Below, piece by piece: positions 20,389 through 30,432 of a stretch of DNA of 64,000 nucleotides; position 1 is the stretch's first letter, and the number at the start of each line of letters is the position of its first letter. This DNA comes from Deltaproteobacteria bacterium. Its GTDB lineage: Bacteria > Desulfobacterota > Desulfarculia > Adiutricales > Adiutricaceae. A program made the position numbers and the translations under genes. The notes beneath the pieces were generated by a model. It did not search any database, was not told the origin of the DNA, and saw nothing but the letters and a program-made list of their open reading frames with translations. The DNA is taken from contig JAISEK010000127.1 of NCBI GenBank assembly GCA_031264145.1, forward strand, positions 1-64,000, read 5' to 3'.

Positions 20389-21550
20389 GGGGTTTTCCAG
20401 CTGCCGGCTTGGTTGGCTGGCCAGGGGAATGCCCCGGCCTTGACCTTTGGTCGCTTTAAAACGATTTCTTTGGCTTTTGGCTAAAAAAGCATGCTGTTTT
20501 GGTGTACAGGGACAAAAAAGACAGAAACTGGCTTACGGAATCTGGGCCGGGATCAAAAAAATAGGCCCACCCGTCCAGGGATCCAGGGCCCGAAGGACAA
20601 GTTATATTACATCACGGTCCGGGCAAAGTCCACACGGCCAGGCCAAACCCAGGCCCATGGCCCAGCCTGGCGGCCTATTCGCCGGCCGACGCCAAGGGCC
20701 CGGGCCCAGAGGGGACGACCATGCGGGGCCGATCGCCGTCTCGCCGGGCCGGACGGCCGCAAGGGACGATATCCGGCTTATTTGAGGCTAGACGGAAACG
20801 CGCGCCGATAGGGCGGCGGGCCGCGCCCATCTCCGGGGGCGCATGGACATCGCCGGGGATCCTGCCTGGAGGCCAAGGCCTCGGGGCGCCGTCGTAGGCC
20901 CCAGGCCGTGGCGAGGCAAGGACCAGGCAAGCCAGCGGGGCCATGGGTCTGCCGGCGGCCAACAGGACCAGCTATGCCCGGCCCATCAGGGGACCGGCCC
21001 CATGTGTCCGGACGGCCACGGCAAGAGGGCCTCCCTGGGGTCAAGGGACGCCAAGGCCCCTTCCTCCAAGACCCCGGGGCCAAGTTACCGGCCAAATCGT
21101 TCCCGACGGGACCGCCCTGGCGGCCAAGCCGGGGCAAAGGCACCGCCTGGCCGTCCTGTCCATGCTGGCGGCCAGGAAGGAGGTCCTCCCGGCATTTTCC
21201 CATGCCGCGCCGCCTGTGGCGATCCAGGGAATGGCATGGCCGATCACCTGCCCATGGCCAGCGCCCCCTGGTGACCATGGGCCCACTGGCCTGACGCCTG
21301 GATTCGTCCGACTGCCCAGACGTTCTGGGCAATATCGTCGGCTCTCCGTCATTGCCCCATCGGCGCCTCGCCGGCGACGATGATAGCCCGCTGGTCCCGG
21401 GGTGCGAGTTGGCCTGCCCCGCATGAGGCCGCCATGGTCTGGGGATTTCCGGGGCCAGGGGCTAGGGGCTCCCCCAGGGGCTCTTTCCCGACTGACATTC
21501 AGGCACATTTGTGCTACACTAGGAGCTTAATATATTGCGAGGTATGCCGA

Positions 21551-22488
21551 ATGACCAAAACTGCCCCAGAACGACCAAGGCGAAAAACGGAAGTCGCCTT
21601 CATGTCCCCTTTGGCCTATCCTGTCGCGGATGAGCTTTTCAAGAACGAACAAATCGCCGGCCTGGCCGCATCTAGCCTCATCTACGCGGTGTTGGCCCCA
21701 CGCGATGAAAAGTTCGGCGACGTCGCTTCCCTAACGGTCCAGCAGCATGTGTCCAGACTCTTCAGGCGCAGCTGCCGCATCGACATCGTCGCCAAAAACG
21801 GAGCCGGCGAGACAGCGATCTTTGAGGTACGGCTCTATCACGACAAAAATATTCTCCAGCGCAATCTTCTGGAAGCCTCCCATATCTTCATCAGCACGGC
21901 GAGAAAGGGGACCACCCCCGCGGAGATGGCTTCCGAGATGCCCAGAGTCATCGTGATCAACATCTTCGGGAGCGAGAGCGACTGCCGGGATGACAACAGG
22001 GAACTCCTTCAGCCCATCGCGTTTTCGTTCAAGAAGATACCCAACCGCGCCGCATCGGACGATTATGAGGTCTTCAACGTACAGCTGCCCTATTTTCCAG
22101 AGGAGCCGGAGAACTACCCGGACCCGTTTTACTGCTGGTGCAAGCTTCTTTATGAAATGCACTTCAACGGCAAGCTACCTGAGGAGATATTCGCCATGGA
22201 ACCAAGACTGAAGAGATTCGTGTCTATGACGACAGAGGGGCGGAGCAGTTCGTGAACCGATACAGCGAGGTCATCTCAAGCCCCGAGGTGCAGGAAGCGT
22301 TCAAGGCCTGGATCTCTGATTTTCATGACAACAGCGTTCTGGCGGGGGAACGCGCGGCAGGGATGGAAGAAGGGATGGAAAAAGGGATGGAAAAAACCGC
22401 AAAAAATATGCTTGAAATCGGACTTGACACTGACACCATCGTAAAAGTAACTGGATTCACTAAAGAGAAGATTGATTCCATGCGCTGA
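21551..22488 (+). pseudogene. Rpn/PD-(D/E)XK nuclease family transposase, split by a frameshift
   Basis: MTKTAPERPRRKTEVAFMSPLAYPVADELFKNEQIAGLAAS...; N-terminal ORF ends 22255. The -1 frame continues as TKTEEIRVYDDRGAEQFVNRYSEVISSPEVQEAF...GMEEGMEKGMEK to 22488. Confidence 0.7.
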
Positions 22489-22562
22489 CAGTTTTTTGGG
22501 CGGCAATTTCTGTCATTTTCTGTTCCATCTGAAGGAACTGAATGATTTTGTCTGGCCTGGCT

Positions 22563-22693
22563 CAATGTCAACAATTTAAGACGCTCTGCCCTCAGATATG
22601 AGAAAAATGGTTCTCGTTCATGGCCTGCTCACTGGAGAGCAAGACGTTTGGTTTTTGTACCTGGCACTGAGACTGCCTAAGCTGCTGACATTG
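22563..22693. repeat. Short TIR element, copy A (131 bp)
   Basis: Starts CAATGTCAACAATTTAAG, ends CCTAAGCTGCTGACATTG (imperfect inverted repeats); internal sequence alignable to the reverse complement of 43081-43225. Confidence 0.75.
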
Positions 22694-22884
22694 ATTGGAC
22701 ATGGTGAAGCTTAGTTTATCAATATATAATTTTTAAAATTTTATAAATAATAAATTATTTATAAAACCATATAGTATTATTTTAAAATATATGTATAAAT
22801 AATTTAATATTATCTTAAATGTTATAGAATAAGTATATCTAAAAATATAAATAGAATATGATTTATTTTTTAAACGATCTTCTC

Positions 22885-24138
22885 TCAGTATGACGAGGCC
22901 AGCAAAAAGTCTCTAATGTTCATGTGTCTGATGCCATCGCGACTCATGTCGAATTCATCCATGGAGACGACATACTTGGGGAAATTATCTGGGACTTCGT
23001 AATAGACCCCGAACTCCCTTTCTATGGTCTCCTCGCTGGCGAGCAGATAGCAAACCTGGACGTAGACGCGTTCGCCTTGGTGGGCGCAGACAAAGTCGAT
23101 TTCCCTGTCGAGAACGCGCCCGACCGTGATCTCGTATCCTCGTCTCGACATTTCCAGGCAAACAATGTTTTCGAGCACCAGCCCGATGTCCCGCTCGTTG
23201 TGCCCATAAACCGCCTGGCGCAGACCATGATCCGCCACGTAGTATTTTTCATCGACTTTGAGCATCTTTTTGCCCGACACGTCGAGACGGCGTACCCTGT
23301 GGATAAGATAGGCTTCCTCGCAGGCCTTCATATAATTCAGGACCGTCTCAGGAGCCACCTTGCGTCTTTCATTTTTGAAATACCTGGAGATCCCGGAAGC
23401 CGAGAGGCTTTTGCCCACATTGGCCAGGAGATAGGCGACGATCCTCTCCAGAAGATCCACATCCCGGAAATTATTTCTCCTCATGACGTCCTTGATGACG
23501 ATTGAGGAAAAGATGTCCCGCATATATTGCCTGGAATCGGTTTCGGAAAGGCCAAGGCTGGCCAGAAAAGGCATTCCCCCCTGCTCCAGGTATCGCCGAA
23601 ACAGTTGGCTGTCCGATATTCCAGGCGTCCTGTCCCTGAAGGCGAGGCAAAACTCCTTGAACGAAAAAGGAAACATCCGTATCTCAACATACCTGCCAGC
23701 TAGCAGCGTCGCCAGTTCCCCCGTCAGCATTTTGGCGTTGGAGCCAGTCACGTAGATATCCGCGTCGGAGTTGACCCGCAGCGAATTGACGCAGGCTTCC
23801 CATTTATGCACCTCCTGAACCTCGTCCAGGAAGAGATAGGCCCGGCCGCCCACTGTTCGAATTTTGGACAGTATATGGTCATGCAGCTTTCTGGGATCTC
23901 TTAAGTCCCAAAGATTCATGTCCTCGAAGTTTAGACTGATCAGCTGGTCCTGTGGGACGCTGCGATTCAAAAGCTCTCGCCGTATCAGTTCCAGCATGAC
24001 CGATTTGCCGCTTCGGCGGAGGCCGGTTATGACTTTGACAATCTCGGGCTGGTCGATGAAGCCTTCAATCTTGTTCATATAAATTTCTCGTTGAATCATG
24101 TTCACCGAAACCTCCTCCAGCCGCCTTGACAGATTCAA
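22885..24138 (-). CDS. AAA_14/DUF4143 family ATPase
   Basis: Walker A VITGLRRSGKSVMLELI, Walker B AYLFLDEVQEVHKWE, VTGSNAKML sensor, C-terminal DUF4143-like region. Confidence 0.88.
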   Translation of the reverse strand: MNLSRRLEEVSVNMIQREIYMNKIEGFIDQPEIVKVITGLRRSGKSVMLELIRRELLNRSVPQDQLISLNFEDMNLWDLRDPRKLHDHILSKIRTVGGRAYLFLDEVQEVHKWEACVNSLRVNSDADIYVTGSNAKMLTGELATLLAGRYVEIRMFPFSFKEFCLAFRDRTPGISDSQLFRRYLEQGGMPFLASLGLSETDSRQYMRDIFSSIVIKDVMRRNNFRDVDLLERIVAYLLANVGKSLSASGISRYFKNERRKVAPETVLNYMKACEEAYLIHRVRRLDVSGKKMLKVDEKYYVADHGLRQAVYGHNERDIGLVLENIVCLEMSRRGYEITVGRVLDREIDFVCAHQGERVYVQVCYLLASEETIEREFGVYYEVPDNFPKYVVSMDEFDMSRDGIRHMNIRDFLLASSY

Positions 24139-24854
24139 GATGAATTATGGGCGTAGGGCCGAAAGCCCTCGACAGATTGGCAACTGTCTGCTTAATCTAG
24201 TATTATCATAAGATTATCATTACAACTTGAAAAAGGCAAAACATTCGCAGACTAAAAGACTATAACAAGACTTTATCGAAAAAATCAATATTCCGGCAGT
24301 TACAACTGACGCCAAGCTTATTTTCCAATAGAAGTGCAAGTATATATTTCTAGTTTTCTGAATTTTGCGCTTATCGTGGAGTTATGTCAGTTTTAGCGGC
24401 CATCCTTCTGAGACCAGCGTCAGGATTGATGTTCATGATGGAACTGAATTTGCAAAATGCTTGCCAATATGGTATAAAATAAACATAGTCAAAGCTATAT
24501 CGCTGAACTTTACTTATGTAAAGTTGTGAAGGCTAGAATATTTTTTTAATGACATAACTATATATTAAATAATATTTAAAATTTAATATATTATATAAAT
24601 TATAAAATCAATTTAATTCGCAATCAAATATTTTTAAATATAACATATTTATTTGATTACTATATAATAATTAATTATATATTATCAATATTCACAAATA
24701 TATTAATAAAATATTTATATGAAAATATTTATTGTATAAATATATATAGTTACTAAAACATAGATAGTTTAATTGAAAAATTTATTAATTATTATATATA
24801 GGTATATTATACTGTAAAAAATAAATAGATAATAAATTTTAGACTTATACCGTG

Positions 24855-24860
24855 TATAAT
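24855..24860 (+). promoter_or_regulatory. Candidate -10 box (TATAAT) for the leader transcript
   Basis: TATAAT 60 nt before the leader ATG in an AT-rich region; no convincing -35 identified. Confidence 0.3.
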
Positions 24861-24920
24861 AAATAAAATATCATTAAAATGACAGTAATTAAAAAATTTG
24901 TCCTGGAGGGTTTTGGAACA

Positions 24921-24971
<51 letters not shown>

Positions 24972-25026
24972 TAAGTAGTTTTCACATTTCCTCGTGTTCC
25001 TTATGGATCACGGAGGTTATTCCAAG

Positions 25027-25065
25027 GCCTAACGCCAAAGAGTTTCTTTGGCGTTAGGCTTTTTT
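25027..25065 (+). terminator. Perfect intrinsic terminator
   Basis: GCCTAACGCCAAAGA-GTT-TCTTTGGCGTTAGGC-TTTTTT; 15-bp perfect stem, 3-nt loop, U-tract. Confidence 0.92.
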
Positions 25066-25295
25066 GTTGAGTTTAGGTCCAATGAAATAAACATCACATC
25101 TTGAATCTGAAGATATCTGATCAATTGAATAATTAATTATTAATATATTTTTAATATAAAAATTTATATAATTATTTTTATTATAGTTAATTATGAGTAT
25201 ACAATAACCCATATATTGTATGACTCGTATGTCCAATCATCATCAGAAATGTATTCCTACCGTAAACCTTGCTTTAGAGAGAAAAAGGTCACTAC

Positions 25296-28200
25296 ATGGA
25301 TTTCCAGGACATACTGCGCAAGTATCGCGCTGAAGCGTTCAGCCAGCGGGACAAGGGCGACCACTTCGAAAGGCTCATGGCCAACTTTTTGAGGACATAT
25401 CCTCCTTACGAGGGGGAGTTCGCCAAGATCTGGCTTTGGAAGGACTGCCCATTCCACAAGAGTATCAGCCCGTCCGGCAAGGACATCGGGATCGACCTCG
25501 TTCTGAGGAACGTGGACGGCGGATACTGGGCCGTCCAGTGCAAGTGCCTTGTCGAGGACGCCTATGTGAACAAACAGGCGGTCGACAGCTTTCTTGGGGC
25601 CAGCGGCAAGCGTTTCAGGGATGAGGCTGGACGAGAGTCCGTCTTCTCGAACCGTCTGTGGATCGCCACGACCGACAACTGGTCAGCCGAGGCCGAGCGC
25701 GAGTTGGACAACCAGACCCCCTCTGTCAACAGGATTGGCCTGGCCAACCTTGACGCGGCGGACGTTGACTGGGACAAGCTTGATCGGGGTCTCCACGGAC
25801 GAGAGGCCAGGCCTCCCCGCAAAACCTTGATGGAGCACCAAAGTATCGCCCTGGAGAAGGCCGTGGAGCACTTCAAGGAGCATGACCGGGGCCAGCTCAT
25901 CATGGCTTGCGGGACGGGCAAGACCTTCACCTCACTCAAAATAGCTGAGGAACTGACCAAAGGACGGGGACTGGTCCTGTTTCTGGTCCCCTCCATCGCC
26001 CTGATCGGCCAGACACTTAGGGAATGGACGGCTAACGCCAATAGTCACTTCCATGCTGTGTGCGTCTGCTCCGATGCCGAGGTATCCAAAGGCAGTGAAA
26101 AAATAATGAACGACCGCGACATGTCATCGGTGGTCGATCTGGCCCTGCCGGCCACTACCGATCCTCTACAAATACTGAGACAGTTGGAGCATGGCCGACT
26201 AAAATCGCCTCAACGCCTCAATGTAATATTTTCCACCTACCATTCAATAGAGCGGGTGGCTCAGGCACTCAAGACCGGCAAGCATGTCGTGGATCTTATT
26301 GTGTGCGACGAGGCCCACCGGACCACCGGGGTGATCTCGCCCGACGACGAGGAGAGCCATTTTGTCAAGGTCCACGACCCAGGTTTCATAATAGCGAAGA
26401 AACGCATGTACATGACGGCCACCCCAAGGATTTTCGCTGACATGGCGAAAAAAAAGGCCGAGAACTGCTCGATGGCCCTCTGTTCAATGGACGATGAAAG
26501 CCTGTACGGCCCAGAAATCTACCACCTTGGTTTCGGAGAGGCCGTTGACCGGGGACTTCTCTCCGACTATAAGCTTCTTGTCCTGACTGTTAACCGGCTG
26601 GCAGTCCCTGAGGAGCTCCAGGCCGTGGCCGCCGAGGGGAAAAAAGAGATCGATACCGATGCCGTCACCAAGCTCGTTGGCTGTCTAAACGCCTTGTCCA
26701 AAAACATGGACTATGAGCACAAAATCCTAAGCGAGGTTGACCCTGGCCGCATGCGCAAGGCGGTGGCCTTCTGCCAGACCATACCTAATTCTATGGCCAT
26801 AACGGGAAGGCTCAACCGGCTCAATGGTGACTTGGCAAGCAAGTTAACCAATGATGAGCTGGAGAGACTGGTCGATGTCAGCGCAATGCACATAGATGGG
26901 CGCATGGGGGCAACGGAACGGGACAGGCTGATGTCCTGGCTGAAAGCCGAGTCCGGCAACCAGAATGACTGCCGGGTACTCACCAATGTCAGATGCCTGA
27001 GTGAAGGAGTCGACGTACCCACATTGGACGCAGTTCTGTTCATTTCGCCCAAGAACTCCCAGATTGAGGTGGTCCAGTCAGTAGGCCGCGTAATGCGCAG
27101 GGCCCCTGGCAAGAAATTTGGATACATCATCATCCCTGTGATAGTGCCTTCTTACGTGGAAGGAGAAGCTGCCCTGGATGAAAACAAGGAATACGAGGTG
27201 CTCTGGACAGTCTTGAATGCGCTGAAGGCCCATGATGACCGCTTCAAAGCCATAATCAACAAGATAGAGTTCAACGTGGACCAGACTGATGGCAAGGGAA
27301 AATTCATAATAGGAGGAATAGCCGGTTCAGTAGAGGAAACCAAGCACTTGGCTATCCAAAAGGCCAAGGCCCAGGATCTCCTGGCCAAGGTCAGGGAAAA
27401 GGAACTACTCCTTCACAACGCAATATACGCCAAGATTGTAAAAAGGATGGGCAGCAAGCACGACATGATGCGGTGGGCGATGGATGTCGCTAAGATTGCC
27501 GATGGCTTCAAGAAGAGGATCGCCACAGTCGTCGGACAGGATGGCCCACACAAAATCGAGTTTGAAAATTTCCTTGAAAGCCTCAGGCAAACCCTCAATC
27601 CCTCGATCAATGACGCCGAGGCCATTGAAATGCTGGCTCAACACCTGATAAGTAAGCCAGTTTTCGAGGCTCTGTTCGACGACTATTCCTTCGTCAAGAA
27701 CAATCCTGTCTCAAGGTCCTTAGAGGCCATGATTGACGTCCTGGAAGATCAGGGCCTTGAGAAGGACAAAATCATCCTTAGCCGGTTCTACAAGACTGTC
27801 AGGGATGAGGTCGCCGGTATCGACAATCCCGCCGCCAAGCAGAAGATCATGGTCAACCTCTACGAGAATTTCTTCAGGCTGGCCATGCGCAAGACGGTTG
27901 ACAGGCTGGGCGTGGTCTATACCCCGATAGAGGTGGTCGACTTCATAAACCATTCGGTGGCCAAGGTCCTGAGGAGCGAGTTTGGCCGGGACATCTCGGA
28001 TCCTGAAGCCCACATTCTTGACCCATTCGCCGGAACCGGGACCTTCATCGCCAGGCTGATCCAGACGGGGCTTCTGGGGGAGGGCGACAGGCTGGCATAC
28101 AAATACGCTAACGAGCTTCATGCCAACGAGATGGTTCTGTTGGCCTATTACATAGCCAGCGTCAATATTGAGAACGCCTATCATGCGGCCATGGGCGAGC

Positions 28201-30155
28201 CGACCGACTACCACCCCTTTGACGGCATATGCTTGACCGATACTTTTCAACTTTTTGAAAACAACACGACAGATATCTTAAAAGATCAACGCCTAAAGCA
28301 AAATATTGAACGTGTTAATACTCAAACGTTAATTCCAATAACGGTTATAATTGGCAATCCTCCGTATTCCGTAGGCCAAGGCGATGCCAACAAAAATGCC
28401 AAAAATCAATTTTACCCCTTATTGGAACAGCAAATAAACTTGACTTATGGTCATGAATCTGTCTCGGCTAATGTGAAATCATTGTACGACTCATATATCA
28501 AAGCCATACGATGGGCTTCCAATAGGCTAGAATTGGAAGGTTGCGGGGTTGTGGCCTTTGTATCAAACGCCGGATGGCTGGACGGCAACGCCATGGACGG
28601 CATGAGGAAATGCCTCGCCGAGGACTTCAGCAAGATATATATCTTCAACTTGAGAGGCAATCAAAGGACTTCAGGGGAATTATCAAGAAAGGAAGGTGGC
28701 AAGATTTTTGGGTCTGGCAGCCGGACGCCCATAGCCATCACCATACTGATAAAGAACCCGGCCCATAAAGGCCAGGCTGAAATCTATCATCATGACGTCG
28801 GCGACTATTTGTCTCGAGAAGACAAGCTGGCTATATTGGCCAAGGCACATGACCTGTATAATCCAGGTTTGGCCTGGGAAAAGATTGAACCTAATGAAGC
28901 CGGTGATTGGTTAAATCAAAGAAGTGATACGTTCAAAAAATTCTATCTTATTGGTAAAAAAAATTACTTTTTAACTATTTTTAAAGATATTTATTCTTAT
29001 GGAATTACGACAAATAGAGATATATGGAATTATAATTACTCTAAAAATAATTTACTCGAAAATATAAATAATTTAATATCTTTTTATAATTTTCAAAGAA
29101 AAAAATATAATAAAATAAAATTAAATAATGATTTAACAAATATAAATTCAATAATTGAATATGATAATTGTAAAATAAGTTGGTCAAGATCTTTAATTAA
29201 GAATATTGAAAGAAATATACAACTAAAATTTGATAGCAAAAATGCTGCTATATCATTATATAGACCTTTTTTAAAACAACATTTATATTTTGATAAAAAA
29301 TTAATAGAATATATTTATACAATACCTCAGTTATTTCCAACCCAAAATCACCACAATTTAGTCATTTGTGTTTCTGGGATTGGCGTAAACAAAGAATTTT
29401 CTACAATAATGACCAATATTCTTCCTGACTTAGAATTAATTGGAAAGTCCCAATGTTTCCCCCGCTACCACTATGAGGATCTCAAGACTGAGGGCGGGAC
29501 CCAAAAGAGGACCCTTTTTGACTCGGGTACGATAATTGACGGCCACAAACGCCATGACGCCATAACGGACTACATTCTTGAGGAGAGCCGGGCCAGGTAT
29601 GGCTCAAAGGTCAACAAGGACGCCATCTTTTATTACGTGTATGGCTTTCTTCATTCAGAGGACTACAGGGCAGCGTTCTCGGCCGACCTGAAAAAGTCGC
29701 TGCCCAGGCTGCCCCTGGTGGACAAACCGGAGGACTTTTGGGCCTTCTCCAAGGCCGGCCGGGACCTGGCCGAGCTTCACCTCAATTATGAGACGGTCAA
29801 GCCTTACGGCCAGGCCAAGGTCACCGGCGAGGACAGGGGCGACTTCATCGTCGAAAAGATGCGCTTCGCCGGCAAGGACGACAGGACGGCCATCCTGTAC
29901 AACCAGTCCATCACCGTCAGCGGCATCCCCCCGGAGGCCTACGATTACGTGGTCAATGGCCGATCGGCCATCGAGTGGGTCATGGACCGCTACCAGGTCA
30001 AGGTCGACAAGGACAGCGGCATCAAAAACGATCCCAACGACTGGGCCAGGGAGCACGGCCAGCCCAGGTACATCCTGGATCTCCTGCTTGGCCTCATAAC
30101 CGTCAGCCTGGAGACCATGAAGATCGTGAAGGGCTTGCCAAAGTTGGAGTTTTGA
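25296..30155 (+). CDS. Single-chain Type ISP-like restriction-modification enzyme (nuclease-helicase-N6 MTase-TRD)
   Basis: 1619 aa. N-terminal Mrr-like GIDLVLRNVDGGYWAVQCKC, helicase ACGTGKTFTSLKIAEEL and VCDEAHRTTG, MTase DPFAGTGTFIARL and NPPYSVGQGDANKNAKNQFYPLLE. Confidence 0.92.
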   Translation: MDFQDILRKYRAEAFSQRDKGDHFERLMANFLRTYPPYEGEFAKIWLWKDCPFHKSISPSGKDIGIDLVLRNVDGGYWAVQCKCLVEDAYVNKQAVDSFLGASGKRFRDEAGRESVFSNRLWIATTDNWSAEAERELDNQTPSVNRIGLANLDAADVDWDKLDRGLHGREARPPRKTLMEHQSIALEKAVEHFKEHDRGQLIMACGTGKTFTSLKIAEELTKGRGLVLFLVPSIALIGQTLREWTANANSHFHAVCVCSDAEVSKGSEKIMNDRDMSSVVDLALPATTDPLQILRQLEHGRLKSPQRLNVIFSTYHSIERVAQALKTGKHVVDLIVCDEAHRTTGVISPDDEESHFVKVHDPGFIIAKKRMYMTATPRIFADMAKKKAENCSMALCSMDDESLYGPEIYHLGFGEAVDRGLLSDYKLLVLTVNRLAVPEELQAVAAEGKKEIDTDAVTKLVGCLNALSKNMDYEHKILSEVDPGRMRKAVAFCQTIPNSMAITGRLNRLNGDLASKLTNDELERLVDVSAMHIDGRMGATERDRLMSWLKAESGNQNDCRVLTNVRCLSEGVDVPTLDAVLFISPKNSQIEVVQSVGRVMRRAPGKKFGYIIIPVIVPSYVEGEAALDENKEYEVLWTVLNALKAHDDRFKAIINKIEFNVDQTDGKGKFIIGGIAGSVEETKHLAIQKAKAQDLLAKVREKELLLHNAIYAKIVKRMGSKHDMMRWAMDVAKIADGFKKRIATVVGQDGPHKIEFENFLESLRQTLNPSINDAEAIEMLAQHLISKPVFEALFDDYSFVKNNPVSRSLEAMIDVLEDQGLEKDKIILSRFYKTVRDEVAGIDNPAAKQKIMVNLYENFFRLAMRKTVDRLGVVYTPIEVVDFINHSVAKVLRSEFGRDISDPEAHILDPFAGTGTFIARLIQTGLLGEGDRLAYKYANELHANEMVLLAYYIASVNIENAYHAAMGEPTDYHPFDGICLTDTFQLFENNTTDILKDQRLKQNIERVNTQTLIPITVIIGNPPYSVGQGDANKNAKNQFYPLLEQQINLTYGHESVSANVKSLYDSYIKAIRWASNRLELEGCGVVAFVSNAGWLDGNAMDGMRKCLAEDFSKIYIFNLRGNQRTSGELSRKEGGKIFGSGSRTPIAITILIKNPAHKGQAEIYHHDVGDYLSREDKLAILAKAHDLYNPGLAWEKIEPNEAGDWLNQRSDTFKKFYLIGKKNYFLTIFKDIYSYGITTNRDIWNYNYSKNNLLENINNLISFYNFQRKKYNKIKLNNDLTNINSIIEYDNCKISWSRSLIKNIERNIQLKFDSKNAAISLYRPFLKQHLYFDKKLIEYIYTIPQLFPTQNHHNLVICVSGIGVNKEFSTIMTNILPDLELIGKSQCFPRYHYEDLKTEGGTQKRTLFDSGTIIDGHKRHDAITDYILEESRARYGSKVNKDAIFYYVYGFLHSEDYRAAFSADLKKSLPRLPLVDKPEDFWAFSKAGRDLAELHLNYETVKPYGQAKVTGEDRGDFIVEKMRFAGKDDRTAILYNQSITVSGIPPEAYDYVVNGRSAIEWVMDRYQVKVDKDSGIKNDPNDWAREHGQPRYILDLLLGLITVSLETMKIVKGLPKLEF

Positions 30156-30381
30156 GTGCGGAGGGGCATCATCGGCCGAATTGCCGCCATATTGGCTGGG
30201 CGCCCGGGTTTGGGTCGGGACTCGTCGGGAATGGGGAGGCTGGGTACCGGCGGCCTTCCGCCGAGAGGACGCTGGCGACGCATACGTGGCGTCCGCGGCG
30301 GGCAGGCTCAATCGGTCATTGTCAGGCTGTTTTGGGGGACGGACGGCTTTTGCGCTGGCCCTAGGCGGCGGCGTTGACCAG
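29467..30381. repeat. Direct repeat copy 1: 3' end of R-M gene plus downstream spacer
   Basis: Aligns with 34550-35427 (e.g. CTATGAGGATCTCAAGA-TGAGGGCGGGACCCAAAAGAGGA..., ending GGCGTTGACCAG). Confidence 0.92.
30138..30236 (-). pseudogene. Placeholder-free note: spacer included in duplicated segment, no intact gene
   Basis: Spacer 3' of the R-M gene is conserved in the second copy (about 35185-35283) but has no convincing coding pattern; low-value entry. Confidence 0.1.
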
Positions 30382-30432
30382 AGCGTTTTGTGCGCCCATG
30401 GCTTAGCGGATATTCGCGCGATGCACATATAT
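30382..30432 (-). pseudogene. luxR-type HTH pseudogene, 3' fragment
   Basis: Minus strand (Y)VHRANIR*AMGAQNA; continues the right-hand fragment across the IS when one TSD copy is removed. Confidence 0.7.

Noticed and set aside
20778-21332. 184-aa minus-strand ORF in the rpoH-upstream gap
   Set aside because: Arg/Gly/Pro-rich composition typical of random open frames in GC-rich DNA; no recognisable domain.
24506-24525. Hairpin AACTTTAC-TTAT-GTAAAGTT followed later by a T-run
   Set aside because: Weak AT stem and the T-run begins about 16 nt after it, so not a convincing terminator.
25054-25236. 60-aa minus-strand ORF in AT-rich DNA after the terminator
   Set aside because: Low-complexity Asn/Ile/Tyr composition expected by chance in AT-rich sequence and no clear ribosome-binding site.
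30138-30236. Spacer downstream of the R-M gene listed at very low confidence in the feature table
   Set aside because: It is only conserved as part of the duplicated segment; there is no support for a gene and the entry should be disregarded.
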